Shown here: piece by piece, positions 1-10,596 of the stretch
How positions within the stretch are numbered: position 1 is the stretch's first letter
Layout of the letters: each line of letters starts with the position of its first letter
DNA from: Zantedeschia hybrid cultivar
Lineage: Eukaryota > Streptophyta > Magnoliopsida > Alismatales > Araceae
NCBI GenBank assembly: GCA_030544215.1
Contig: JARZZO010000002.1
Span: 58,410,650 to 58,474,649 of the forward strand
Reading direction: 5' to 3'
Length of the DNA stretch: 64,000 nucleotides
Notes under the pieces: generated by a model
What the model was told of the DNA's origin: nothing
Databases searched by the model: none
Seen by the model: the letters and a program-made list of their open reading frames with translations, nothing else
Position numbers and translations under genes: made by a program

Positions 1-375
1 GATTAGTTGATATTAATGATAATTATTTTAATTGTTAGATTAATCTCATTAATTTCAATTGATTAAATTTGCATGGAATATTATAGATTGGATCAATTTG
101 GTATGTCTGCACACATGATGCGTTGTTACAGCTTTTAAATGTGATTTAATTGCATGTTCAACAAAATGAAATTTTTTAAAAAATTTTAATAACCCAAATT
201 TTGTTTGGTCCTTGGTTTCTGAAACTAAAAATATTTATTTTTGAAAATTTTTATTTTAGCTATGTGATGCGCTATTCTTGTATGGTTTGGTTAATAAAAC
301 ACACTGTGGTCATGGATATGCACTAGAAAATATTTTAGGTGATGACGTATGGATGTGGATCGATGGTGTGTGATG
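1..375 (+). mobile_element. Copia leader (5' UTR) fragment, truncated
   Basis: AT-rich non-coding DNA that resembles, in the same order, the leader regions at 32700-33200 and 59500-59830 (a 'catggaata' block, a block like 'ccaattttgtttggt', then a 'gtggtcatggatatgcac' block). Those stretches lie between the primer site and gag of Copia elements, so this is a piece of such a leader. It has no coding content. It is cut at about 376, where a minus-strand Tat-1 LTR begins. A few bases of shared sequence at the joint make the exact breakpoint uncertain. Confidence 0.65.
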
Positions 376-1034
376 ATTGATCGCGTTCTGATGGAGCGGG
401 AGACGACGGATTCCTCTTCTCTTCCTCCGGTCGGACGAAGAGGGAGAGCTCGGTAGTCCGCACGAAGAATCTGGGAAGAGCCCCTAAGAGAAAAAAAAAG
501 ACAAAAGAGAGTAAAGAGAACCAATTAGAACTGTGATATGTAGAGTCTATCCATGCAAATATGTAAATAAACTAAAATTGAAAGGGGACGCACCGGATGG
601 GTGTTTGGGGAGGGAAGGTGACCATATGTTATGGCCACCCACCTCCCGTTTTTTGTTTGAAACCTCTGGGGGTGAAGGGTGCTAAGTCATCCTAAGATGC
701 ATGTATGCAAATGGGGTGCTCGTCTGTGGTAATAGTGAAAAGTAAAAGTAATGTGATAAAAGGAAAAGAGTAAGAGGAGAAGGTAATGCTACGAAGTGGA
801 TGGATGGTGGGAATGCAGTGAGAAATAAAAGGATAAAAATAAGGAGAGAGTTAAGAAAACAGGCCCATTTGGAATGCGGAGGATTCCTCTGCTTCCTCTG
901 ACTCGTCGACTGCTAAGGTTTTCTCCCGCTCGAAGCTCTTCGAAGTCTTCCAACTCCTTGCCCGCTCAACTCCCCTTCTAACCTGAAAACCAACCCCATT
1001 GCCCAACCTCCCCTCTCGAGGGGACATGGGGGGG

Positions 1035-1042
1035 TTTAAATA
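1035..1042 (-). promoter_or_regulatory. TATA-like box of the Tat-1 LTR
   Basis: TATTTAAA on the minus strand, kept at the equivalent place in the other two LTR copies (26123-26130 plus strand; 28139-28146 minus strand). It lies downstream, in LTR orientation, of the hairpin array, which places the array in U3. Confidence 0.5.
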
Positions 1043-1244
1043 GGTGAAGGGAAAATAGGAGAAAATAGGGGTCTAAATCTCCATAAATCATCAAAGAACC
1101 AATGGGAAGCGGTCAAGAGTTGGAGGTTGTGCGCGCGGCAGTCGCCGGAGTGGGGAGTGATCGGAGTAGTGGGGGTGAGGGTGGCGAGTGGAGGAGATCG
1201 TGGGAAGACGAGGTCAAGATGGAAGTTAGGGGAGTGGACGGCCA

Positions 1245-1765
1245 ACTATCCTGCCTTCCAATTCCGTGGAAGGCCAGGTAGCTGGCCTTCCACGAAGAGG
1301 TGGAAGGCGGCCCGGTTGGCCTTCGAAGGGTGGTGGAAGGCAAGGGGTGGCCTTCCAAGGGTGGTGGAAGGCAAGCTGGTTGGCCTTCCAAGGGTGGTGG
1401 AAGGCGGGCTGGTTGGCCTTCCAAAGATGGTGGAAGGCGGGCTGGTTGGCCTTCCACGAAAAATGTGGTGAAAAGTGAAAAAGGTGTCCAAAAGGTGGAA
1501 GGCAAGGTGGCTGGCCTTCCACGGGTGGTGGAAGGCAGTCTGATTGGCCTTCCACGAAAAGGTGGTAAAAAGTGAAAAAGGTGGCCAAAAGGTGGAAGGC
1601 AAGGTAGCTGGCCTTCCACAGGTGGTAGAAGGCGGCCTGGTTGGCCTTCAACGGATGGTGGAAGGCAAGGGTTGGCCTTCCACGGGTGGTGGAAGGCGGC
1701 CCAGTTGGCCTTCCACAGGTGGTGGAAGGCTCCCCAGTTGGCCTTCCACGGGTGAGAGGAAGCGG
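1245..1765. repeat. Tandem hairpin array in Tat-1 LTR U3
   Basis: About a dozen units of roughly 33 bp. Each has GGCCTTCCAC followed within a few bases by GTGGAAGGC, so each unit can form a stem of about 9 bp with a 4-8 base loop. Two longer units of about 65 bp carry an A-rich spacer ('gtgaaaaagg'). The same array is at 25420-25915 (inverted) and 28365-28690 with different unit numbers. Confidence 0.85.
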
Positions 1766-1824
1766 AGATTGGTTAATGGGCCTGATTATTTAGTGGGTTG
1801 AATTATGTGAGAAAATCTGATGGG

Positions 1825-2529
1825 CTAAATGAGCATGCCAAAATCCTCTTCATTCTCCTCTGAAATGTCCTTGTTCTCTTCTTCTTCTATCCTGAGCAAC
1901 TCCTGCTTTTTCTTTACAAAATGATTCATAAGGGACCACCTTTCTGTTCTTTTTGTTGGTTCAGTTGACTTGTAGCCTAGCCCAAATCCCCCAATGGTAG
2001 GGTTCTCTGAGATAGGCTCTCGTATGCCTTGTTCTTCTCTTCCTAACCAAGAGCCTGAATTATACCCCATTTTACCCATGAGTTGCCAACCTATGCCAGG
2101 CCTGGGCCCGGGGTGAGAGTTGACTGATGAAAGTATGGGTTCCTTGCCTCTCTTGGAAGTTATCATGGATGGAATCTGCTCTACTGTGACCGAGTCTAGT
2201 GACTCAATATAGGGAGTGCTTTTAACTTTCACAATTTTCCCGTTATACGGGAACTTATAGCACTAGTAGTTAGTAGATGGGACCCCCAAAGTTTGGTCCA
2301 TCCAAGATCTCCCTAAAATGGCGTTATAGATGGGTTTGACATCCAAGATATAGAACTCTGAAATCATGGCCACTGGTCCAATTTCCAGTTGTAGGAAGAT
2401 TTTTCTGTCTGCCGGCCTTTGAGAATTATCGTAGGCCGAGACTTTCATGGAGGTGGACTTAATCTTTTCTGGATCTATCCCTATCTTCTTGAGAGTTTTG
2501 AGGGGACAGACATTAATGGAGGCTCCAGT
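1825..2529 (-). pseudogene. Tat-1 protease C-terminal half plus G-patch domain
   Basis: Read right to left, the frame gives the second half of a retroviral-type aspartic protease (TGASIN just after the catalytic Asp, then AILGRSWM, the flap-distal ILGR motif). After an in-frame TAG at 2263-2265 a G-patch follows, with GIGWQLMGKMGY and GFGLGY. The protein ends in an acidic tail. G-patch domains bind RNA or RNA helicases, and in retroelements they sit next to protease. The protease N-terminal half is at 8253-8635, separated by the hAT insertion. The frame runs directly into LTR sequence at about 1830, so RT, RNase H and integrase are absent. Broken and non-functional. Confidence 0.8.
2522..2529. 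repeat. hAT target-site duplication, left copy
   Basis: GCTCCAGT, repeated exactly at 8253-8260. Eight bases is the hallmark duplication length of hAT transposons. On the minus strand it encodes part of the protease DTGA motif of the host Tat-1 element. Confidence 0.95.
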
Positions 2530-2541
2530 TAGGGGTGCAAA

Positions 2542-3831
2542 TCGGGCCGGATCTACCCGAATTCGGCCGGACCAGATGATGATTTTGCGGATCGCGGATC
2601 CTCTCATATGCCCGGATGGGGTGAAACGGATCCAGGGGTACATCCGCATTTGGGAAAGCGGAGGTCGATCGGCTATCCACGCTTGAACCCGAAGAAACCC
2701 TATCTTCCTCCTCTGCTCCCAGCCATCCCCTCCTCCCAGCCATCGCCTCCTCCACTGCGCCAGCCCCGATCGTCCTCCACCGTGTCGGCCGGCCCCGATC
2801 GTCCTCCACCAACGCCGGCCCTCCTCCACTGCACTTGTCCGGGACACTGGGAGTAGCTTCGCAGAGCACGTCGGTCCCGCTGAGCACTTCGCGGAGCCAT
2901 CAGCACCACCTCTCTCGGTAAACCAATCCTGATTTTGTGAAATAGTCTGCTCATTTGAACCTGGCACCAATCTTTCTCATATTGCACAGGTGCTGCTGGT
3001 GATGCTCCATCTTCCACAGCCACCCAGCGTCACACCATGCTCCCTTTGGTAATAAGAGCCCGACAGCTCCGCATCCCCCTTCGTTTCTCCATCTGAACGA
3101 GAAGATTTATAGAAGCCTTCTGGTCATCAAATATGATACCTTTTCGTCCATTAGGATCATAACTTGTTTCTACACCCAGGCCATGAACAGATCCTAACCT
3201 TACACAACCGATGCCTGCCCTCGTTGCAGCCTACGGATTAAAATCTGATCTAATGCTCATTTCTCTGTCCAATCCGGACTAGCACCCAAAACCAAACCAA
3301 AAAAGCCAATCAAAACCAAAAAATCTGATCTTTGCAAGCCCCTGTTCAAAACCAGTCCCAATTTATAGCACCTCTTTGCACTAGCTATTAGGCCTAATAG
3401 CCATTGGCCTTCAAGCCATCATCATGTTGTAGTTTAGGTCTGATTCATGTCTCTATTTGCCAGTTCCCCCATCCATGAGTGTGCATATCTTGTTTGGGTT
3501 TGTGTTTCATGGTTGTCGATTTGCCATTCACATGTATACTTGCAAGCTAGTGTTTCATGTATTGGTTTATGTTTTATGCATACTATTGTTTATTTAATCC
3601 TTCATGAGTAGAAGTGTTTCCATTTAATGATTGCATATTTTCGTTTGCATTTCTTCTATTACTTTGCAGAGTAGACGTTGATGTTCTTACACATGATTGG
3701 GTCAATGCGACAATTTCTATTAATTTTTATGAGTATTTATTATTTTTTCACTTTTTAAATATTAATTTTTTTCTTATGTAAGATTTCTTACTATTACTTG
3801 ACAAAATTTAGGAAACTTGTGTGTTAAAGAC
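2542..3831 (+). other. hAT 5' region: GC-rich stretch and probable untranslated exons
   Basis: 2600-2900 is GC-rich and cytosine-biased, then the DNA turns AT-rich. Possible introns by GT...AG inspection are 2918-2989, 3049-3669 and one ending at 3810, which would make a spliced 5' UTR. These are guesses from splice-like signals only. A minus-strand reading frame over 2263-2970 crosses the transposon end and is a chimera, not a gene. Confidence 0.3.
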
Positions 3832-5963
3832 ATGTCTGAATCTGTGGGTGTAAGTATTGCAAGAGATGATAGAAATAGTGGTGATGTTGATACGGATGAT
3901 ACAAGTATCAATGTGGAAGTATCACATGCACATTTTCGAAAGAAGAAGAAATGCACTTCGTTGGTTTGGTTGAAGTTTGAGAAGTATACATATGTCGATG
4001 GAGTTGAATGGGCAACATGCAATTCTTGTAAAGCAAAGCTCACAGGAAGTAGTAAAAGTGGAACTACACATCTTTGGAAACATCTTGATTCTTGTGTTGA
4101 GAATAAAAGAACGAAGAGTAAGGATGGAGCTGAAAGTGGCATTGAACCATTTAAATTTGATCAAGCTTTAAGTCATGGTGATCATGCATGAGCATCCATT
4201 TGCAATTGTTCAGCACCATGGCTTTCAAGTCTTTGTAAAAAATCTGCAGCCACAATTTAAGATGATATCACGAACAACTGTCAAATCTGATTGTATGAAA
4301 ATGTTCAAGAATGAGAAACATAAGATTTATGGTATTTTGAATAGGATTCAAGGTAGAGTAAGTATTACAACAGATACTTGGACATCGGGACAAAATTATT
4401 CTTACATGTCCTTGACAGCTCATTATGTTGATGAGCATTGGACGTTAAACAAGTGTGTCCTTAATTTTTTTAAAGTTGGTGAAAGTCACACAAGTGAGCA
4501 TCTAGCAAAGTTACTCATGGAGCGTTTGTCTGAATGGAACATTGGAAGAAAATTGTTTAGCATAGTACTTGATAACCATAGTGTGAATGATGTCATAGTT
4601 CGAGAATTGTTGGGTAAACATTTGAGCCGAAGACATTTGCCACTGAATGGTGACTTATTTCATGTGCGTTGTTGTGCACATATCTTAAATTTGATTGTGC
4701 AAGATGGCATGGAATTTATTCGAGATGTTGTAGAGAGAGTACGTGAAATTGTCAAATGGGTGAAATCTTCTCCAAAACGGCAAGAAACTTTTCAAAAGTG
4801 TGTATGACAAATAAATGGTCCTCTAGGGTCATTAGTTCTTGATTGTCCAACTAGATGGAATTCGACCTATTTAATGAATGAGTCTGCTATTAAATTCAGA
4901 GTTGTGTTTCCTTACTTGTCTATGATGCATAGAAGTTGTAAGAATATTTCTCCTCCAACAAATGCAGAATGGGAGCATGTTATTATTGTCCTTGAGCATC
5001 TAAAAATATTTTATGATATGACTGAAGTCTTCTCTGGCACTAGTTATCTGACATCAAATCTTTATTTTGCAATGATATGTGAGTTATATCTGACATTGAA
5101 AGATTGGCGTCAAAGTAGACATTTGTATATTGTTTCCATGACTCATAAGATGATAGAGAAATTTGAGAAGTATTGGACTATTATGAATGTGATTTTGTCA
5201 GTTGCAAGTATTTTTTACCCTCGTCAGAAATTGAAGTCTATTGAACTATATTTCCCACTGATATATGGAGAACATGATGATGAGATTAAAATTACAGAAG
5301 TAAAGCAAGTTTTGGAAACTCTTTTTGAAGAATATTCTAAATCGTGCAACACTCAAAGTAATGTAGTGTCTCAGGCTGGAGCTAGTTGTCCACCAACACC
5401 CAGATGTAGTGGACAAAGTGATGCTCATGCACATGGTTTATGGGTGAGTAGAATGAGAAGACTTGGAAAATATATTGAGGACAGTTCATCAAGGCAACCC
5501 ACAAAAACAGAGCTACAATTGTACTTAGATGAATTTGTTCTTCCATTTGAAAAGGATGATCTGAGTACAGAAAGTAATGACTTTGATGTTCTTGGTTGGT
5601 GGAAAGAGAATAGGACAAAATATCCTATCTTGTCTTTGATAGCACGAGATATATTGGGAGTTCCCATTTCCATTGTTGCATCGGAGGCTACTTTTAGTAC
5701 TGGAGGTCGTGTTGTTAGTCATACTAGGAGTTCTTTGCATCCAAGCATTGTAGAAGGCCTAATTTGTACACAAGATTGGCTACGGAATGAACTAAAAGGT
5801 AAATTATAATGTGTCTAATTGTACTTTATATTTAATAGGTTAAGAAATAAATTGAAATACTAGATTTCTACTTTTAATAGGTCAAGGGATTGACAAGGTT
5901 GAAGATGCACTTGCTACTATCTTCTCACCTGAGGTAGAGGAGGACAATATAACTATTGCATAA
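3832..5963 (+). pseudogene. hAT transposase, BED zinc finger and hATC type, frameshifted
   Basis: Transposase that would cut and paste the element. The first frame begins at ATG 3832 and holds a BED zinc finger (CNSC, then HLWKH near 4015-4100). A frameshift lies near 4165-4190. The next frame (from about 4175) holds the RNase H-like catalytic core: DTWTS and LDNHSVND blocks, the RCCAHILNLIVQDG signature, then an in-frame TGA at 4805-4807 and the PTRWNSTY signature. The hATC domain is near 5590-5800 (WWKENRTKYPILS, ASEATFSTGGRV). After 5799 a short intron is likely (GT near 5800, AG near 5880), with a last exon ending in TAA at 5961-5963. Similar to plant RICESLEEPER-like proteins, but here the gene is inside clear transposon ends and is broken. 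Confidence 0.85.
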
Positions 5964-7495
5964 GATGATGATTTGGATAATGATGATGACGACGATGACA
6001 TTTCTCTCTCTCTTATGATTTTATTTATTTATACTCATAATTCCTTTAACTTATTCAATTTTAGATAACTAACTTTCTCTAATGATATTTATTGATTAGA
6101 TATCTGAGGTACATGCAACACAAGATTTGTGAAGGCTATTCTAGACTTGTGACGGAAAGGTATATCCATCTTTAGGCTATCATCCTATGTTTCTGAGGCT
6201 GTCAGTTTATTTTTTGCAGCACAATTTCTAGATGTTGCTTATGATTTTCTCTTTAATTAACTAAGTTCTCTTGTTCCTGATCTTTCTTTATAATTGCTTT
6301 TCTTTCCCATTCTGCACAAAACTCATTTCCTTGCTTTGTCTTGCTTTTGTCAAAAACACACAGGCTCTAGTCGGGAACTGATGGCATTAACTAGTAGTTT
6401 GCTTGAAGTTTTGTTGCCCACAGCAAATGCATGACCACAATTTTGGATGTCTTGGAAGAGGCAAGCATTTCTTAAGCTTTTGTTAATTTCCTACCTCACT
6501 AATGATGTCTGAATTGTGATAATAACCCTTAACACATCATGTATTTTGGATGGTCATGAAAGATCAAATAGGAATGTGGAACATCACACATCCACAACTT
6601 TTTGTTACTTTCATTAAAAGATGTCTGATCTCTGATGGGAAAGCCTATCAAATATCTAGCCAACAAAAAGGGTTGAGAATGCCTTTCACTGGAGGGATCC
6701 AGTGATGAAATGACTAGATGCCTTTGAATGGTGGATGTTAAAAAATATATATGAGGTACAATGGCAATGCCAACACCGGAACATGAATGAATTTTATAGC
6801 TGTATTGAAATCAACACTGGAAACATCTATAGATGAGGATGGGTTGGCACCCTAAAGAAATGCAAGTAACTTCACTAATTTCATCCAATCAAGCTAATTT
6901 ATATCCACTTAGGCTGGCTCTAGTCATCAACTTCCCTTGTGACTGCTTGTTCTCCATGATTGACACAACATTGATTGCTGATAGTAAAGTTATCTAGTAC
7001 GGAAGAATGCTTATACCTGTGTGGACATAATATGTCCCAGATTAAATTTTATGAGTACATTGTTGTTTAAACAGGAACTTAAAATTGGTGGCTGCTGCTA
7101 CACCACCTGTACTCTTCTAATTTTATAGAAATTATGGTCATATTGCCTTGCTTATTGACAACTGTTTTAAAATAACAATGATATCGCAACCAAACAATCT
7201 GAATTTGGATTTGTCAGTTTTTGTTTCTTTGACCCTCCAGTTCTTTTCACATGTGTATTGCAGGGTTCTATGAGGAAACTTTAGTGCTCTCAAATGGAGA
7301 AAACATTTGTATTCTGTGGATACTTGCAGAAAAAGATGACCGAGTCACTTGAAATATTGCTTCCTAGCTTGTGCCCAACAATGAGAGCTCAATAGTTAGT
7401 CTGGTTTTGGCATTTGTCAGCTCTAATCATGTTAAGTTGTGTTGTATTATTGCATTTATGAGAAGTAATGGACTGTTTTTCTTTCTTTTCTTTAT
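5964..7495 (+). other. hAT 3' non-coding region
   Basis: AT-rich sequence between the transposase stop and the internal tandem repeats. I see no reading frame of interest, no second transposon ends and no RNA gene. Confidence 0.5.
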
Positions 7496-7830
7496 ATTTT
7501 GTTTGACAGTAAATTATTATTATTTTGTATAAGGTGGACAAAATGTTAAGTTGGAATGTTCAATATGCTCTATATTTTCTTGAGTTTGTTCAATTTTAGG
7601 GAAGAGACTTTTTTTATTTTGTTTCTGACAGTAAATTATTGTTATTTTGTAGAAGGTGGACAAAATGTTAAGTTGGAATGTTCAATATGCTCTCTATTTT
7701 CTTGAGTTTGTTCAATTTTAAGGAAGGGACTTTTTTTTATTTTGTTTCTGACAGTAAATAATTGTTATTTTGTATAAGGTGGACAAAATGTTACGTTAGA
7801 AAGTCCAATGTACTCTCTATATTGTTTTGC
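7496..7830 (+). repeat. Three-copy tandem repeat, unit about 120 bp, inside hAT
   Basis: Three head-to-tail copies start near 7496, 7615 and 7738. Each contains 'gacagtaaat', 'aaggtggacaaaatgtta' and 'ttcttgagtttgttcaattt'-type blocks. The third copy is the most diverged and is truncated. No coding potential. Confidence 0.85.
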
Positions 7831-8081
7831 TCAAAACAGGTTATTCTATATCTTTGGAGCACCGTCTAAGCAGGTTATCATATTTTTGGAGTACAGTAAA
7901 TAAGTTCTTATATACTAATTTATAGTTTATGTGATGGGCAAAAAGAAAATCCCAAATAAATTCTCTAATATTTTGTTAACATTACAAAAAGATGAGTGAA
8001 TGGCAATTCTTGCCAGCATATAGGAAAGAACAGAAAACGTGAGCCTTATAAGCGCCAAGCACCTCTTCAAGTAAACGTAGA

Positions 8082-8240
8082 ATCCGGAGGCAGATCCGGA
8101 TTCGGATCCGTAAAAGTGATTTGGACCAGGATCCGGATATTCGTATAAGTCAAGATTCAATTCAGATCCGGATCCGGGTCTTATAATATGGATCTGGAGC
8201 TCATTCGGATCCGGGTCGGGTCCTTCTCGGATCCGACCGT
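8082..8240. repeat. hAT subterminal GGATCCGG repeat cluster
   Basis: About seven copies of GATCCGG or its overlap CGGATCC lie within 160 bp of the right end. A sparser set (CGGATC, GGATCC) is near the left end at 2545-2640. Repeated short motifs next to the terminal repeats are typical transposase-binding regions in hAT elements such as Ac. The binding role is inferred. Confidence 0.7.
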
Positions 8241-8252
8241 TTTGCACCCCTA

Positions 8253-8635
8253 GCTCCAGTATCCAGTAGGATGGAGTCTACTGAGTGACCATTGAGAAAG
8301 GCAGTTAGGCACAAAGGAAGATATCGGCACTCAGGGGGAGCTAGATCTTTTTCCGGAAAGGATATCATAGGGGTCTGAGTGAACGAAAGGATGGCATTAG
8401 TGACTCCTCCAATAGGAAGATCTTCACTGATTGTGATTTGCTGTAGGAAATTAAACAGCGTTTCCCTGTGTGTAGAAGACTTCCGAATCAACTCTAGGAT
8501 AGAGATCTTGGCAGGAGTCTTCTCCAAATGCTGGAAGATGTCAGATTTAGATTGGGCATTTCCCGCAATCGGGACTAAGCTATCTTGGGAGTCCACGGGC
8601 TAGCTTGGAGGAATAATGCGATTCCTGAGCATTAC
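8253..8635 (-). pseudogene. Tat-1 gag-pol linker and protease N-terminal half
   Basis: Minus-strand frame containing FQHLEKTPAKISILELIRKS, the conserved block before the Tat protease (compare 53167 onward in Tat-2), then SILLDTGA, the catalytic Asp-Thr-Gly-Ala. The hAT insertion falls within this motif, and the protease continues at 2529. On the other side, gag lies beyond Athila-1 at 20235. An in-frame stop upstream of PVDSQDS adds to the damage. Its 8253-8260 stretch is the right copy of the hAT duplication and 8631-8635 the left Athila duplication. Confidence 0.8.
8631..8635. repeat. Athila-1 target-site duplication, left copy
   Basis: ATTAC directly before the LTR start, repeated exactly at 20230-20234 after the 3' LTR. 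The five-base length fits Ty3/Gypsy integrase. Confidence 0.95.
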
Positions 8636-10572
8636 TGATAAAGTGTTAAATTGATCATTTAAGGGCAACCATATGCATCATACTCATGTTTTTATCTGCA
8701 AAATAGCATGAAATGATAGATAATTGTGTAACAAGTCCAACGGTACCAATTTCATCAAATTCTGACTTAAAAACATCGTCATTTCATGTGATCAAAGGAG
8801 TGTAGCGCATTTGCGGTTTTTCGACAAAACCGAGACGAAATGAATAAATAGGATGATATTTTTATGATAATGCGCTAAATTATATTTATTTGATGTGAAC
8901 AGGACATGCCGATGATGCAGTGCAGCTGGAGGAGTTTCCGGAAATTTGGGGGAGGTCCAGTGTGCGGATTTCAACTAAAGTGGGGGTAAAAATGCAATTT
9001 GATTCCTTCCTTCGTTGGAGTTTCCCAAAACCCACTATTTCCTTCCGTCTCTCCAATTTCCTAAACACATCCCTTCCTTTATTTTAAAAATCCTCTCTCT
9101 CTCTCTCTTTCTCGTTTTAGAAAGTCGAATCCTATTTCTTTTCCAGTTTCCTCTTCCTCTCCAGATCCAAATCATGTCCCTTCTCCAAGTCTCCCACATA
9201 TCCTCCTCCTTTTCCAACTCAAACCCGGCAGCCTCTCCTCCTCTCCAGCCGGCTACTCCTTCTCCTCTCTATAAATCTCTCCTCTCCTCTTTCTCTTCCT
9301 CGACCACCCCGGTTCTCTCTCGGTTTTTTATTTTTTCCCAGCCTCCTCTTCCTTTTCCAACCTTCTCTCCGCAGCCCTCTCCCTCTCTCTGGTTATCTCT
9401 TTCTCGGCTTCTCTCTTCCTCCCTCTTATGTTCTCTCCTTCTCTGTCTCTCTATCTCCTCTCTCCCACACGATCTCTGTCTCCCCCACGCTCTCTCTCGG
9501 ATCCCCAGCAGCTTTCCTATCCCAACTTCCTCCTTCCTCCGGTGCACCAGCAGACATGGCAACCCTCTTCCAGCAGAACCCTCTACATGCAGCTCCAGCA
9601 GATTCGGTGAAGCTCCCTCCAGCTCCACGTGCTGCAATCCGTGCATGCAGCTGTTGCACCTCCTCCACGTGCCAGGAAGCACCCAGCCAGCACCAGCTCC
9701 AGCCCCCTCCTGCTCTCCACGGCAAGCTAGCAAGCTTCACCAGCGCCAGCAAGCCCAACGCAGCTCCTCCATGCATGCACATTCACAGCCCCATGCAGCC
9801 GGCAAGCTCTCCACGATCTGCAACACTAACCAGCTGGGTCTTCTCCACGTAGCCAGCAGCTGCATCAACAACCCTTCTACACGCAGCAACCAGCACCCTG
9901 CTGCAACCAAACGCCCAGCAGCAACATCCCTCCACGCAGCTTCAACTTTCCTCCACAGCAGCCAGCTGTCCACAGCAACAGCAGCAAGCGGTTCCAACGT
10001 TGGTCCATTGTGCCAGATCTCCCAACAGCTGGTCCATTGCGCCAGCAACCCACATTGTTGTGTTGTTGTTGGTTATTTAATTAGGGATAGTTGTTGGTAT
10101 TGTTTAATTAGTCTTAGGTTACTTAATTAGGGTTAATTCTTGATTGGTTAGAGTTTTATTAATTGTTAGTTATTTAATTAAGTTATTTGATTCATGATGT
10201 TTAATGATTTATACAATCAAACAATAGGTTGTTTTTGTTGTTATAATTTTTAGTCGTGCTTATTTTTATGTGTGTTTGTGTTTAATTTCTGAAAAAAGAA
10301 AAGAGAGAAAAAGATTTGTTTAATTTAGATAATTATAATTTTAGGTAACATTAGTTAACTTAATTTTAGTTTAATTAAGTAATTAGTTTACTTAAAATCT
10401 CACTTATTTTTAGATTAACTAAAGTCCAAAGTTTTCAAAATTAGAATCTTAACTCCCTGTGGATCGACTCGGACTCACCACTATTAAATTTTCAAAATCT
10501 GATTTGAGTGAGCCGGATAAATTTAGATTGAACGTTTTCATGTGTTTAACGACGCACAATTCGAAACGATCA
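8636..10572 (+). repeat. Athila-1 5' LTR
   Basis: Begins TGATAAAG and ends ACGATCA. It is CT-rich (9085-9500) then CAGC-rich (9540-10000). The TATA box at 9270-9276 puts transcript start near 9300. A 371-codon open frame (9015-10130) rich in Ser, Pro and Ala crosses the TATA box and has no ATG at its start. It is most likely a product of low-complexity sequence. Confidence 0.95.
9270..9276 (+). promoter_or_regulatory. TATA box of Athila-1 5' LTR
   Basis: TATAAAT inside a CT-rich tract; the identical box is at 18927-18933 in the 3' LTR. CT-rich (Y-patch) surroundings are common for plant core promoters. Confidence 0.7.
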
Positions 10573-10578
10573 ATTTTT

Positions 10579-10596
10579 TGGCGCCGTTGCCGGGGA
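10579..10596 (+). other. Primer-binding site (tRNA-Asp type) of Athila-1
   Basis: TGGCGCCGTTGCCGGGGA, six bases after the LTR end. This is the well-known plant Athila/Tat-type site for priming minus-strand cDNA synthesis. Confidence 0.95.

Larger units (their letters stand above)
376..1830 (-). repeat. Tat-1 family LTR, truncated at both ends
   Basis: This block reads as the reverse complement of 25360-26790 and runs parallel to 27575-28770, so three copies of one LTR lie in the window. The LTR start (TGTAGACAC) is missing here: at 1830 the LTR passes straight into the end of a G-patch reading frame. The last part of the LTR, about 150 bases in the other copies, is missing at the left. It contains the hairpin array at 1245-1765 and a TATTTAAA box on the minus strand. 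All reading frames across it are shadows of the repeat. Confidence 0.75.
2530..8252 (+). mobile_element. hAT-superfamily DNA transposon (complete ends)
   Basis: A 5723-bp unit with perfect 12-bp terminal inverted repeats: TAGGGGTGCAAA at 2530-2541 and its complement at 8241-8252. It is flanked by the 8-bp duplication GCTCCAGT. The transposase is on the plus strand (3832-5963) with a BED zinc finger and hATC dimerisation domain. Both ends are rich in GGATCC and CCGGATC motifs, as expected for subterminal transposase-binding regions. Both ends are intact, so it could be mobilised in trans, but its own transposase is frameshifted and has a stop. It sits inside the protease gene of Tat-1. Confidence 0.95.

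Noticed and set aside
1245..1765. CRISPR-like array of palindromic repeats
   Set aside because: Units are contiguous and imperfect, without unique spacers of constant length, in a plant LTR; no cas genes.
1113..1800. Several overlapping open frames (up to 168 codons) on both strands across the hairpin array
   Set aside because: They repeat a short Trp/Gly/Pro-rich unit in every frame, which is what a 33-bp tandem repeat produces. The same occurs at 25532-26038 and 28195-28738.
2263..2970. 235-codon minus-strand frame
   Set aside because: Only 2263-2529 is protease. The rest crosses the hAT terminal repeat into transposon DNA, so the frame is a chimera.
3832..5963. Domesticated hAT gene (RICESLEEPER-like host gene)
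   Set aside because: It lies inside perfect terminal repeats with a target duplication and has a frameshift and a stop, so it is an ordinary transposon copy.
9015..10130. 371-residue protein gene in the Athila LTR
   Set aside because: The frame lacks an ATG at its start, spans the TATA box, is low in complexity and lies in an LTR; no family recognised.
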